A program made the translations under genes and the position numbers. DNA of 44,576 nt from Gnetum montanum (taxonomy: Eukaryota > Streptophyta > Gnetopsida > Gnetales > Gnetaceae): NCBI GenBank assembly GCA_015680685.1, contig MNCI01002315.1, positions 333,545-378,120 of the forward strand, read 5' to 3'. Below the pieces are notes generated by a model. The model was not told the origin of the DNA. It searched no databases and saw only the letters and a program-made list of their open reading frames with translations. Positions 33,639-44,576 of this stretch are shown here, piece by piece (position 1 is the stretch's first letter; every line of letters begins with the position of its first letter).

Positions 33639-35436
33639 TTGTGATCACAACAGAATTAAGGATTAGCGTGAGATGTGTAACTTATAACATATAGGTACCT
33701 TGTCTCTCTTGTTTAGTTACACTTGGCTAAGTTGTGATTATGGAAGATTGATTGTTTTAATATTATTTGATTTCTATGGCTACTAGAGTTTGTTGGAGGG
33801 GTTTAAACTTATAAATTGATGATTTTAATGTTATTTCAGTAGTTAAACCTTTGTCGAAGTTAGAAAAATTCCAAAATTTTTTTATAAAAAACCTATGTGA
33901 CCCCCACAAAGTAGAACTTACCTCCAGTAGTGATAGGACTGAAAAATGAGGTAAACTAGACAAGTGATTGGAAAGTTGTGCTTTGGAAGGTTTTGGGCTC
34001 TAAAAATTGCAATAGTAAAGATAAGGAAAAAATAAAGAGTTTTAACACAACTTGAAGTTCTTGGAGAATTAGAAAAGATGTGAATAGAATGAAATGCTTG
34101 AAGAGGGTTAACAAACTCACAGAAAAAAAGAGAGTTTTCATTGGAGAACATTATGAAGAAGTGTACAATTAGATGTCATCGATGGAATGCACAAAGGATT
34201 TAATCATGAAAATGCCTAAGGATAAAAAACTTAACTAACCCAACCAAGAGGGATGAAAGTGGGTCCTTCCCAAAGCAAGCTCATGCCCTTACATGCCTTC
34301 AAACCAAGGAGTCCATGGACCCCATGGTTGATTAATGGCTGTGGAAAGTTAAATACTAAATCCCATAAGAACCTACCTATGAATTTTGACACATCAAACT
34401 AAGACATTGAATGAAACCATGAAAACTCGGCAATGAGGTGAGTTATGGGAAGGTTAGTAGATGAAAGAGAAGGTGGAATGGAGTCCTAAATCATGGTCAC
34501 ATGAAGTCCCTTATAGATCTTATGGTTAAGATGACCTGATAAAGTCCATCCTTAGTCCAGATTAAAACCAACCACTTTCAATGACTTCACATTAATCCTC
34601 TCAGACTAGTCCATCCCCTTGAGACATAAGAATGATCCCATAGATCAATCATCATTTCTTATTGAGAAGAAAAGATGAGTAAGAAGTGAGAAAGGACCTT
34701 AGTTAGAGGGGATCTTCAAGCATGGGTAACATGTATTTCTAGTGCCATAACTAGTGCTTGTAGCCCATTATTGAGTTTAAGGGGTGTTTTTTGAATTCCC
34801 ATAAATTTTTTAAATGTTTTTATGATTTTTGGATGGGAACCATAGCATGTAAAGAATTTTAGCTTCCTATTATTAGTCAACAATGGAATGGTGAGAAATC
34901 TATGAAAACACTCATGCACCCAAGAGGGTAGGCAAGTACAAAGAGTATTGAATCCCCTTGAAGTCACACCCTTATCAATCCATTTAATCATTCCCAAGTT
35001 TGGAAACTACCAAGGTCACAAGTTCATTCAAATTTTTATTAAGGAAGGGACCTCATATTTCCAAAACAAGGAATACCATAGAGTTTGTGGATGGATGGAT
35101 CATGTGGACTCACTGCCTATTTCATGAAAAAGAAACCATGTCTTAGTTATCAATACCAAATTCAAAGATGGAATCTAGACTTTAGCAATCAAACAACATT
35201 ATAGTACAAACCATCATCAATAGTAGTCATAGTTGCACTATGTCCTATTGGCAAGAAAGGAAAAATAAGACAAAATAAACACAAGAAAAACATAAGAGAA
35301 ATTCAACCAAAATAAAGTAAAATATAGAAAAAATCGCAAAATATGTAAGAAAGAAAAAAAAAGTACTAACGATGTTGTAAAACAAACAATGATGTAAAAT
35401 AAAAAAGTGTAAAAATTGAGGAGCTACTTTTTATGA
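33639..35436 (-). other. E2 noncoding region between pol and ORF3
   Basis: AT-rich and colinear with H 26412-28271. Short minus-strand ORFs here (33763-34151, 34716-34997) have matching but unconserved frames in H, so I treat them as chance. Confidence 0.6.
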
Positions 35437-36930
35437 TCAAAATGGATGAGCATCTTCCCCATGACTAAGTTGGAAAGAGAAGATCCAAAATACTGAGCAT
35501 GGTTGTCCATTTGAGAAGGTGTTGTGGTCACTAGCTTTTTTAGGCTCATGGAAAGGTTTAATTTGTTGTATGTTGACAAGAAATTTCTTATTTGCACTTT
35601 TAGGTTTGTATATCAACATGGCCCTAGAAGGAAAGGTTTCATAGATGATGTAAGGCCCTTCCCACAATGTTTGAAACTTAGTCCTTTGTGGTACCTATGT
35701 GGGGTTCCAATAAAGGACCTTGTCTCTTGCTTAAAATATTACTTTTTTTATTTTGAGGTCATAGTGTTGCTTGTTGAATGCCTTGTGCAACTTGTTAGAT
35801 CATAGGGCTACCAATTAATTCTCGTCTAGCAAGTTGAGGTTCATTACTATTTTTTTTTTGCATTAGAATTAGGTTAATGTCAAGGTCATAAGCTATTGAA
35901 AGTATACAAATCGTGGATTGAATAAGAAGGGTTGGCAATTTTCTGTACACCAACTCATAGAGAGAATAGCCTATAGGGAGTTTCCAAGTGGAGTAGTAAG
36001 CCCAAAGGGCATCATTAAGTTTAGTGCTCTAGTCTCTTTTATATTTGCTAATTATTCTTATTAAGATCTTTGTGATTTCCCTATTTGTTACCTCCTCTTG
36101 ACCATTGGCTTGGAGGTGGTAGGGTGTCATTAATTTATGTTCTACCCCTAAGTGTTGCATGAGCTTCTAAAATGTAGTACCTGTAAAGTGAGTACCATTG
36201 TTAGAAATAAGGGCACATGGCACACCAAACCTATTTACAACATGCTATTATACAAACCAAGTAGCTATAGAAGATGTACAGTTGGTGATGGTTGTTGCTT
36301 CTACCCATTTCATATAATAGTCAATAGTGAATATGATGTACCTCTTTTCATTTGACATGGGTGTGATGGAACCCATAAAGTTAATGCCCTAGATGTTGAA
36401 GGGTTGCAATGGTTGGATCCATTGCTAAGGTTCCTCCATACCAACGGTCATCCCACCATCATGTTGGCAGCATTCAAAAAAGTGGATGAATTGATGAGCA
36501 TCCCTAAAGAGTGTTGGCCAATAATACCCTACCATCAGGATGTGTGTCTCCTAGTGTAGTGATCCACACAAGGACCCTCTTGAGTGTCTTAGAGAACATG
36601 CAGTTGATTAACATCAAGGACACACTAATGAACTAGGCCATCGGTGCACACCATGTAAAGGTGTTCATTGATCTTCATGAAGCATTTGGCCTAATGAAGA
36701 AACTGTTGTTTCTTCCTGTGGTCCAACTCTTATGGCATCTCTTGAGTAAGAAGATAAGTAAGGATGCCATCGTACCAGTTAGGTTCAGAGGGAACTTGTT
36801 CAATTATAGCCCTAACAAAGAGGAGTTCATTAGGAAATTGATCAGAAAGTGAGCTCTTCTTCTCTTTTTTGTTCCATCTCAACTAAGACAAGTGGTTAAC
36901 AATCACATTCTCAATTCACTTTCAATTTAC
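35437..36930 (-). pseudogene. E2 integrase (Athila-type), decayed
   Basis: Minus strand. H-Q-F-I-H-F-F-E-C-C-Q-H-D-G near 36490 is the zinc-binding end (one position of the usual C-x2-C is shifted). A core follows (N-G-T-H-F near 36200; Y-H-x-Q-A-N-G and related words near 36110). The C-terminal string WEGPYIIYETFP and VNIQQIKPFHEP at 35667-35520 is an Athila-type end. Stops and frame changes throughout. It is colinear with H's integrase at 28272-29388. Confidence 0.8.
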
Positions 36931-37399
36931 CATTGTAAGATCGAATTCCTAGAAGATCATAAGCCATTGTATGATATGAGGGCTCACTATTAGCTTGTTT
37001 ATGAGGAAGTGGATTGCACTATGGTCTATGTGCATAAACACCTTATACCCAAGCACATAGTGTCTGAATTTCTCCAAGGTAAACATCACTACTATTAATT
37101 CTTTCTTTGTTGTGGTGTAATTCAACTATGCACCCACAATGCTTCAGCTCATGCAGTGGATGTAGTAAGAACATTTCTGATCATCCAACTACATGAGCAC
37201 AGCTCCCAAGGCATAATTTGATGCATTTGTCATGATGGGGAATGGTCTGGATCAATCAAGTACTCATAGAATTAGAGTTTCTACAAGATTCTACTTGAGT
37301 TGCTGAAATGCATTCTCACATTCCTTAGTCTAGATGAATGAAGCATTGTTCTTTGTCAACTCCACCAATGGTTTAGTGATCTTAGAGAAATTCTCTATG
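36931..37399 (-). pseudogene. E2 RNase H, decayed
   Basis: Minus strand between RT and integrase; the counterpart of H 32000-32388 plus 42683-42850. It includes the L-E-K-F-R-H-Y-V-L-G-Y string near 37050 and D-H-x-A-I near 37010. Stops are present. It is the intact-order reference that shows where E2 cut H. Confidence 0.75.
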
Positions 37400-38390
37400 A
37401 ATCACTAGTAGTAGCCAGTGTGACCAAAGAATGGCTAGACATCTTTGATAGTTTTTGATTGGCATGTAATTTCTTGGATGACCCTTATTTTCTTAGGGCC
37501 CACCTCAATCCATTTTTTAGATATTTTATGCCCCAAAATAATGTCTTCGTGAACCATTAGATGGATTTTCTACTAATTGAGCTGAAAGTTTGCCTCTACA
37601 CATCTTTTCATCACTTGCTTAAGATAATCCAAGACTTGCTCAAATGTAGCCCCATAAGTCGAGAAATCATCCATGAAGACTTCCACCTCACTACCAATCT
37701 AATGTTGAAAGATGCTTAAGAAAAGGTGTTGGAAGGTTATAGGAGAATTGTATAGACTAAATGACATCTTTCTATATTCAAAAGTCTCCCAGGGACTTCT
37801 GAACATGGTTTTGGCTTGATCCTTAGGTGCAATATGAATTTAGTTATAGCCACTATAACCATCCATAAAGTTGTAAAAGGAATGCCCAGAGATGGTGTCC
37901 AACACCTGGTCCATAAATGGCAATGGGAAATGATCGTTGTAAGTTGCCATGTTCAACAACCTAAAGTTAATATAGACCCTCCATTTTTCATCTTTCTTTG
38001 GCACTATCACCTGTGGGCTGACCCACTCACTATCTGCAATGGGATAGATGAACCCCATCTTGAGGAGTTGTTCATTCTTCTCCTTGATGATTTGCTTGAG
38101 TTTGGGATTCAACCATCACTATGGGCTGCTTCTTTGGCTTCATGGAAGGATCTGTATAGATGTGGTGCTGGCATATCCTAGGATCAATTCTAGTGAGTTC
38201 AGGATATGACCAAGCAAAGACTATTGACCATTTATTGATCACCTTCAACAACTTCTCTTTTTGTTTAGTAGCAAGATTAGCATTGATTATCACCAACTTT
38301 CCATTGTTCAAAAAAGCATATTCCATGTCAGTAGGTAGAGTTTTCAGCTCTAGGGGCTCTTGTTTAAAGCTCTCAGGGATTTCCAACTCT
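37400..38390 (-). pseudogene. E2 reverse transcriptase (Athila-type), partly open
   Basis: Minus strand. Open piece 38386-38072 carries ELKTLPTDMEYAFLNN and W-S-I-V-F-A-W-S-Y-P-E-L. Open piece 38112-37840 carries SEWVSPQVIVPKK, WRVYINFRLLN, ATYNDHFPLPFMDQVLD and DGYSGYN, a nearly canonical Athila fingers/palm. F-M-D-D lies at 37677-37666. This is the best preserved pol part of the window, yet a frame change joins the two pieces and stops follow. No intact enzyme is encoded. Confidence 0.9.
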
Positions 38391-39200
38391 CCCTAATAAG
38401 TGTTATCAGGTTCATCAAAGAGTTGGCGATGAACTTGCTCCACTTCATCCATGTCTTCAACATAGGCACTTGTCAAGCTCTCAATTGGTTCCATGCAAAT
38501 TGTTGAGCTACTATTAGGATCAACTATCAGCCATTGGATGCCTTCCTATTTTGTAGTTGATGCGTATAGGCACCTTTGAAGTTTAGACACATCTACATAC
38601 TATCTGCATGTTGGGATAGATGTACTTTTTATGGACCATAGTCTCTACACACAATTGCACCCTATGTCACTATATGTGATGCATGGAACTTTCTTCTTCT
38701 CTATCTTCCTAAATGCATTTTCCTTAAAAATCTCCAAGGAAATGTCTTTAATTCCTAGTCATGCATCAATGGTGCTCAATCAAGCCCTTTCCATGATGAT
38801 TGGGAAGTCCCCCTTGTAGTTATCAACATAGATATTAGGCAGTCAGTAGGATAGGACCATCCATAGATGATGGTCACAATTTCCTCCACTAGCCCCAAAG
38901 GAACAATGATGGACTAACTAGCCAACTCGAGATGAATGTTGCTCTTCTTGAGTGGAGATAGGCTTCAAGATTTGTACATCTCATGAGAAATTAGAATTAC
39001 ATTAGAACTTGAGTCTAGAAGAGCCTTACAAGTTTCATTTCCCCCAATTTATAGGTAAATAAGGGAACTCTCAGGATTAGATCTCTTCCTAGGAAGGTGG
39101 CCAACCTTAATCCAATCAATTACCACATGAGTTAACATGACGGTATGCACTTTGGGAGGTATTTGGTTTGAAGGGGACTTAAAGGATGTAAATGCAGAGG
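38391..39200 (-). pseudogene. E2 protease region, decayed
   Basis: Minus strand: CKALLDSSSNVILI (near 39030-38990) is the aspartic protease site, with D-S-S-S where D-S-G-S is usual. It is followed by LGLVEEIVTI and a GWSYPTDCL string near 38860. Stops (TAG, TGA) interrupt. The region after it (38.8-38.4 kb) links to RT. Confidence 0.65.
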
Positions 39201-41698
39201 ATGAGGAAGAAGCAAGCCTATCATCTATGTATGCCTATGAGCACTTTGTAGGACTATTGATTTGAAAGAATGGTCATTTTCAATATTTATTTTTTGAACC
39301 ACTTGGCTGAGAAGCCAACTATAAGTTAACAACCCTTGTGGCATTATGTTACTACGGTTGGGTTGGAATTTCACCCTGCATTAATGGAGTAGGTTGTAAT
39401 TGAGTTGAGGATAGAGGGACATGTGCAAAAGGATGAGGAGGATAATAAGAAAATTGGGATTCCCCTCTTGGAGATTGGGCTCTGTAGTATTTAGAAGGAT
39501 AGTAGTGATGTTGGAATGAAGCATGATTGGAAGAGTCACATGGAGAAATGGGTTGCTAAACATAGTACCCATATGGATCAGGTTGCTGATAAGGGTACTA
39601 CTACATTGGTGGTGGCATCCCCCATGATTGTGGATGCTACCACTGATGGTACTACTCATAAGGTTGTGGTGGAGCTCTAGTCGGATAATAGGCTTGTTGT
39701 TGGTGGAACTATCTAGGATTTCCTTGAGGATAAGATAACCTTCTAAATGCTTACCTTTTGGCTGATCTAGGATTTAGAACATACACCCCAGACTCCTGCA
39801 AGTGTGACACAATAGGGCAACATCCATTAGGATGTTCATAGTGGTAGATGTCACACCCACCATTGTCATAAGATTCAGAGTCCACAACCTCCTCTACTAC
39901 AATAGCCTTGCCCTTACCCCTTTGGTAGGCATGTTCAACTTCCTTCCTTCTCCTATGATCATGATCACTACTTTGCGCTCTAGATTCCTCTGCTATTTTC
40001 AGAGCAATTTAGGACTTTTCATCCAATGAGTTCTACATTTTGTCTATCTTAGTCAAAATTTTAAAAATAAAATTTTGAATTGGCAAGGTCTTTTGTTGCA
40101 TCACCTCATCAAGTGGTGCCTCCTTCTCATTGTCATAAAATTAGACCTCCTTTTTGCTTATGGAAGGATCACATTTCTACTCCTTTGCACTTTCCTTTTT
40201 TCTCAACTCTCCTTCTTCTTTGGCAACATGCTTAATCAACCTTTGAATTTGATGGACCCTCAGTTCTGAAAGTCTCCCTTGGGCATAAATCCCAAGAGTT
40301 CTCCATGTTTCTATGCAAAGTACATCTATGATATGGCAAAGCTTCTTCCTTTGAGAATAACCATGGCTAGGACATTAGTGTAAAAGGGAGTAGTGCCTAC
40401 CCATGGTCATGTCCAAGAATCCATGTATTCCCTTTTCTGAACCTTGGATCTGCTTTCTCAAGTTAAACACTTGGAAGTATGTTTGATACCTATAATTGAA
40501 GAGTTCAAGCATTGTTCTCTAGTGATGGATTGATTCCGACTCTAAGGACAGGTACCAACTTTCAACTTCCTTAAAATTTGTTCTTGAAAATAACTTTAAT
40601 TTCTACCATTCATTCTCCATATTCTGTAAGGCATAGATATTGTGAAAGGCTTGAAGATGGTTATGTGGATCTGAGTTGTATCCCCCTTCGAACTTGGGGA
40701 TATTTTTCATATCCAACTACTTGATTTTGCTATCCTTCACATGCCTTGTTGGAATTCTCATTGTCTATGTGATGTTCAACATATTTTGAGTTACAAGCAA
40801 AGGCTCATCATGGTCATAACCATTGTGATGGCCATGATGCCCATGATGTACTCTATTGTCCCTTCATTCATGATGGTGGATCTCCCTTGATTGCCCACAC
40901 CCCTAGTCTCGCTAGTCCAATAGGCCCTATGATCATCTTTGTCCCGACAGTCACCTCCACCATGATCATGTTCTTTGTGGCTTTATTCAAAGGTAGAGGA
41001 GGAAGAAGAGGATGACAAAGGTAAAGAGGAAGGAGGACTAGCATCACCATGGTGCCTACCACCCCCTCTCCTATGATCATGGCCACAATCATCATCATCA
41101 TGCTTGTCCTTGTCCCTACGACAAATCCCACCTTTAGATCCCCCATGATCATGGGACTAGTTCTTACCTAAACCAGAATTTTTTATAGTGGCTTGTAAAT
41201 TCTAGTTCAAGCCCTCTTTGTCAAAACCAAGGGAAGAAGAGTCAATGAATTGAGAGTCCCCAAAGAATGGATCCTTACTATCTTTTTAACCTAGCAGGAA
41301 CAAGGGGTTATTGAACCATTTCCTCTTTGAATATTCATAATGCCCTCCTATTGTTGATCTCTTTTGCATTGTGCCTCAATGGGATGATAATCCTGATAGT
41401 CATGGTCCTGCATAATGTATTCAGCATTGAGCCCCTTGATGCTCACCCTCATAAGAGTTTGGTTCAACATCACAAGAACTGATTGATCGGGCGGTAACAA
41501 AATGTTACCCTTCATATTCCTCCATTGTAACTATTCATCCTAATGCAAGATGAAGGTGAAATCTAGCACATACTCATTGGGATGAGCATATATCACTCTG
41601 CATTATTGTGGAACTGGAAAATCTGACCATTCATTCCTTTGTTAATTAGATGCATGCTTAAACCTCAGCGAAGAATCATCCTTGTGAGAAGAAGACAT
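39201..41698 (-). pseudogene. E2 Gag, decayed
   Basis: Minus strand ATG at 41698-41696 begins MSSSHKDDSSLRF. A capsid-like middle lies at 40.7-40.2 kb (KYEGGYNSDPHNHLQAFHNI and FKEVESWYLSLE). A zinc-knuckle-like C-D-I-Y-H-Y-E-H-P-N-G-C (second C changed to Y) lies near 39830. A P/Y/Q-rich tail follows to about 39380. It assembles the particle and binds RNA. Its start lies 136 bases after the primer-binding site. Many stops. Confidence 0.75.
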
Positions 41699-41833
41699 TT
41701 TAGATTAAAAGAAAATATTAGTGTGATTTTGCAACTATTATTATTATTTTTAATGATTTCAACTTTAAGGTTTATTATAATGATTTTGAATAATTCTCGC
41801 TAAGTCCTAGATAGTGCACATAGCTAACTAAAG

Positions 41834-41851
41834 TCTCCGACAATGACACCA
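41834..41851 (-). promoter_or_regulatory. E2 primer-binding site (tRNA-Asp type)
   Basis: On the minus strand TGGTGTCATTGTCGGAGA lies two bases after the 5' LTR. It differs from the complement of the plant tRNA-Asp 3' end at five places, all transitions. tRNA-Asp priming is usual for Athila elements. Confidence 0.8.
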
Positions 41852-41852
41852 A

Positions 41853-42682
41853 TGATGAGCAATGAGTAGTTCCTATGTTCAACCATATGAATCACTAGCA
41901 TTCACTCAATGATCCAGTCAAATTCCATAGACTTTAGCTCTCTAAGTACATTGGTTTCTAGGAGGTGAATCTAACTGTTGTAATCATTGTCTTCTCAGTT
42001 CCACTCATGAAGTGTAAGTGTATGGTTAAGTGTAACTAAGGCATCTATTTTTTATCATTTTGTCTATTATGGTTTAATTTCCTAAGTGTTGGAAACAAAG
42101 TAAATTTAATGTGTAATTAATTTAATTAATCTAGTAACTAACTAACACTTGACTAATGCTAACATAGCCATTAGTTCCCACTTTTCGTACACATCTTGAA
42201 TACATTATAATGCCATTGGGTTACCAAGTGTTAAGCGCTACTAGGGTTACCAAGCATTAAACATATGCTCGAAGTGGTCATGCTTATGTTTGCTATTTAG
42301 TTTATATTAATTGCTTAGTTAAAATTCATTAAGGTAGATTGCATGAATATTAAATGCATAAGGAAAGCATTAATCTATTCCAAGTGCTACAAGGTTTCAT
42401 TAGAAAAGCTCATCTATATTACCATTCACATTATCATGCTTAGGTACATCAATGCTTGAATAAAGATCTATACACTTCTTTAACTTTTACTATGGGCAGT
42501 CAGAAAATATTCTAACTCTAGGAAAAACAAATTGCAAGAGCTTCGCTAACTGCTAAGGAAAAGATGGATGAATCATATATCCAAGTGTTGTATTTATAGG
42601 CTAGCATGCATCTCATGATATTGGATATCCGATAACGCATTTTGGACTCTGATATTGGGGCCTACCAAAAAATGATTCATCA
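41853..42682 (-). repeat. E2 5' LTR
   Basis: 830 bases, TGATGAGCAATG to ATGATTCATCA in plus orientation; partner of 32389-33231. Confidence 0.9.
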
Positions 42683-42850
42683 TATATCAAATCTTTGTGT
42701 ACATAGACCACAATGCCATTTGGTTTCTCATGAACAAACTAGTGGTGAGCCCCCATGTCATATGATGGCTAGTAATTCTACAGGAGTTTGATATCATAAT
42801 AGTGGACAAAAAGGGAATTGAAAACATGATCATTGATCACTTGTTTCAGT
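42683..42850 (+). pseudogene. H RNase H, second part
   Basis: Plus strand; continues the fold directly from 32388: I-F-V-Y-I-D-H-N-A, FLMNKLVVSPHVI, then IIIVDKKGIENMIIDHL. One TGA interrupts it. It proves that E2 sits inside this domain. The first five bases (TATAT) are the right target duplication of E2. Confidence 0.8.
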
Positions 42851-43255
42851 TGTAATGGGACAATGAAGAGGATGAGGGATCTTTATTTAATTAATTTCCA
42901 GATGAATACCTCTTTGCAAAAGTTGTTGAAGTTCAGAATCTTAAAGGTCCTAATTGGTACAAAGAGATCCTCTCTTATCTACTCACTTATGAAACTCCTC
43001 AAGAATGGGACAACACGAAGAAACAACAGTTTCTTCACCAAGCCAATCATTACATGGAGATCAGGGCAACATTTACAAGGTTTGCGCTGATGGCTTGCTA
43101 CAATGGTGCATGTCCAATGCTAATTAACTGTGGATCCTCCATGATGCTCATGAAGGTCCTTGTAGAAGCCATTACAAAGGAAAGAAGACAGCTATGAAAA
43201 TCCTCATGGCAAGATATTACTAGCCAAAAATCTTCAAGGATGTCCATCAATTTCC
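42851..43255 (+). pseudogene. H integrase N-terminal part, inverted copy
   Basis: Plus strand: GPNWYKEILSYLLTYETP near 42945 is the Athila linker before integrase. Then come HEGPCRSHYKGKKTAMKILM and H-Q-F near 43250, where the sequence switches to minus-strand gag at a CCCC. The last ~135 bases duplicate the start of the left integrase (29255-29388). Confidence 0.8.
43122..43255 (+). repeat. Inverted duplication y, right copy
   Basis: Matches the reverse complement of 29255-29388 (shared GCTATGAAAATCCTCATGGC against CTATGAAAATCCTCATGG, and GATATTACTAGCC against GATATTATTGGCC). Confidence 0.75.
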
Positions 43256-44576
43256 CCCTACATAGGTAAAGTAGGTGGCAAGGGTGTGGTAGTTGGTGGT
43301 GTAGGAGCTACTAAGGAATACAGAGGATGAAAAGAAAAAGGAGACTCTCCTCTTGGAAAAGGTGCTCTATAATATTCTAGAGGGTAGTATTGGTAAGGGA
43401 AGAAGGTGTGACTAGATACGTCATGAGGGGATACAAGTTGTTGGACATAGTAGCCATAAGGATTAGGTTGCCTATAAGGATACTACTACCACGATGGTTG
43501 CATCCTCCAAGATTATGGATGTTGCCATTGCTAGTATTGCTTCTAAGATTGAGGAGGTGCTCCACTTGGATAATATTTTGGCTGGTGAAACTACTTATAG
43601 TTTCCTTGTGGATAAGGTAATTACCTAGGTGTTTCCTATTCTAAAAATTTGGGATTTAATGCATACATCCTAAACTCCTGCAGATGCGACAACACTAAGT
43701 AACATCCCTTAGAATGTTCATATTGGCAAATTTCACACCTGTCATCATCTGTTTTGGAATCTACAATCTCTTTAACTACTGTAGCTTTATCCTTTTTTTT
43801 ATTGTAATCTTTTTCTGTATTTTTCTTTTTTCCTCTTTCTTGACCACTACTCCCTTGGTCTGCTCTTTCCTTTTCAATTTTTAAAGCTATTTGAATCTTC
43901 TCATTTAAGGAGTCCCACACATTTTATCTACCTTAGTCAATGTCTCAGTGATGGATTTTTGTATTGGCAAAGTCTTTCTTTGTACCACTTCATCAAGTGG
44001 TGTTTTTCCTTATGAGTCACAAAAACGTACCTTCCTTTTGTGAATGGAGGGATCCCTATTATACTCTTCTACAATTTCACATTTTTTAGCTCCCCTTCTT
44101 TCTTGGTCACCTGCTCAATCAACCTTTGAATCTAATGGGCCCACATTTTAGAAAGTCTTCCTTAGGCATAGATCCCAAGGGTTTTCCTTATCTTATTCCA
44201 GAGTCCATCTATGATGTGGCAAAGTTGTTTCCTTTGGGAGTATCCATGGCCTAGGCATCAGTGCAACAAAGAGTAGTACCTACCCAAGTCTACATCCAAT
44301 GACTCATGATTTCCCTATTTCCATCCTTGGATTTGCCTCTACAAGTTAGATGCTCTATAGTATGTTTAATACTTATTGTTGAAGAGTTCCAACATGGTAC
44401 TCCATCGATGAATGGATTCTCATTCCAAGGATTAGTATCAACTTTTTGCTTCTTTGGTGAGTGTCCTTTGGAATAATTTAAGGTTTTTCCATTCATTCTC
44501 TATGTTTTTCAAGGCACAGACATTATGAAAACCTTGGAGATGATTTTGAGGATCTGCATTATAACCCCCTTCAAAC
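43256..44576 (-). pseudogene. H Gag, original copy (runs off the right end)
   Basis: Minus strand. The open piece 43920-43636 begins MWDSLNEKIQIALKI and includes C-E-I-C-Q-Y-E-H-S-K-G-C, the zinc-knuckle-like motif. The P/Y/Q tail runs to the breakpoint at 43256, where it stops at CCCCTACATAGG. The part 43256-43935 is duplicated inverted at 29389-30066. Towards the right edge (44290-44496) the more N-terminal capsid side continues. Stops are present; the start codon and 5' LTR are outside the window. Confidence 0.78.

Larger units (their letters stand above)
32389..42682 (-). mobile_element. Element E2: complete 10.3-kb Athila-like copy nested in H
   Basis: Direct LTRs at 32389-33231 and 41853-42682 (TGATGA...TCATCA ends) enclose, on the minus strand, a tRNA-Asp-type primer site, gag, protease, RT, RNase H, integrase, a noncoding region, a stub of ORF3 and a polypurine tract. 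The flanks are two halves of H's RNase H. It is the same family as H, so the family inserted into itself. The LTRs differ by about 14% over the first 260 bases by eye, so the insertion is old. Confidence 0.9.
29388..43255 (+). other. Inverted segment of element H (contains E2)
   Basis: H gag end, protease, RT, RNase H and integrase start lie here on the plus strand, while H on both sides is on the minus strand. Breakpoints are near 29388 (integrase minus to gag plus) and 43255 (integrase plus to gag minus). Both sides keep partly duplicated gag and integrase sequence in opposite orientation. Without E2 the inverted piece is about 3.57 kb. Confidence 0.75.
3289..44576 (-). mobile_element. Element H: Athila-like Ty3/gypsy retrotransposon, nested and rearranged
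   Basis: One minus-strand element explains the scattered pieces. Its 3' LTR is at 3289-3873, ORF3 at 4148-6643, the 3' spacer at 6644-6740 plus 26412-28271, integrase at 28272-29388, and gag at 43256 to the end. Joining across F (6746-26406) restores colinearity with the complete sister copy E2: H at 6740 corresponds to E2 near 33735 and H at 26412 to E2 near 33745. The middle of H (29388-43255) is inverted and contains E2. Athila-type marks are an FMDD reverse-transcriptase box, the W-Y-x-x-I linker before integrase, and a long extra ORF after pol. The 5' LTR lies beyond the right edge. All coding parts carry stops and frameshifts. Confidence 0.8.

Overview
This window is plant nuclear DNA. 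Nearly all of it (about 3.29 kb to the right end) is one nest of very old, decayed Ty3/gypsy LTR retrotransposons. The left 3.3 kb holds the 5' end of what looks like a cellular gene plus small SINE-like repeats. Support for a plant: Athila-type and Tat-type pol domains, a primer-binding site matching plant tRNA-Asp, and GT-AG splice sites. The age of the copies (LTR pairs only about 83-86% alike by eye, stops mostly explainable by C-to-T change) suggests a large, slowly purged genome such as a gymnosperm's. The lineage is inference.

Layout: (1) 1-2044, minus strand: first two exons of a probable SKA2 (spindle/kinetochore) gene running off the left end, with a long intron containing a diverged tandem duplication. 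(2) 2.6-3.2 kb: three copies of a tRNA-derived SINE-like repeat, two minus and one plus, then a CA/C-rich simple repeat. (3) 3289-44576: element H, an Athila-like element on the minus strand. Its 3' LTR (3289-3873) and long third ORF (4148-6643) lie left. Its integrase lies at 28.3-29.4 kb and its gag at 43.3 kb to the window end; its 5' LTR is outside. (4) 6746-26406: element F, a complete 19.66-kb Tat/Ogre-like element inserted in H, flanked by a perfect 5-bp target duplication TTTAT. (5) 32389-42682: element E2, a 10.3-kb complete copy of the same family as H, inserted into H's RNase H region.

Two further events shape the nest. The H segment from about 29388 to 43255 (gag end to integrase start) is inverted relative to the rest of H. 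About 680 bp of gag and about 135 bp of integrase occur on both sides of the breakpoints in opposite orientation, which is the expected trace of an inversion through staggered breaks. Inside F, the protease and reverse transcriptase regions are separated by about 6.8 kb with good splice signals at both ends (Ogre-like elements are known for an intron here). This intron carries a plus-strand, multi-exon, decayed gene of unknown function (about 16207-19841), antisense to the element, with its own introns and a poly(A) signal.

F also carries three arrays of a shared ~31-bp repeat whose units contain a short stem-loop that appears to co-vary between arrays, and a series of GCTATGC-type palindromes in its LTRs and intron. 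No retroelement gene here looks intact. The cargo gene and the stem-loop arrays are the most novel observations; the exact splice frame of the F intron is unproven.
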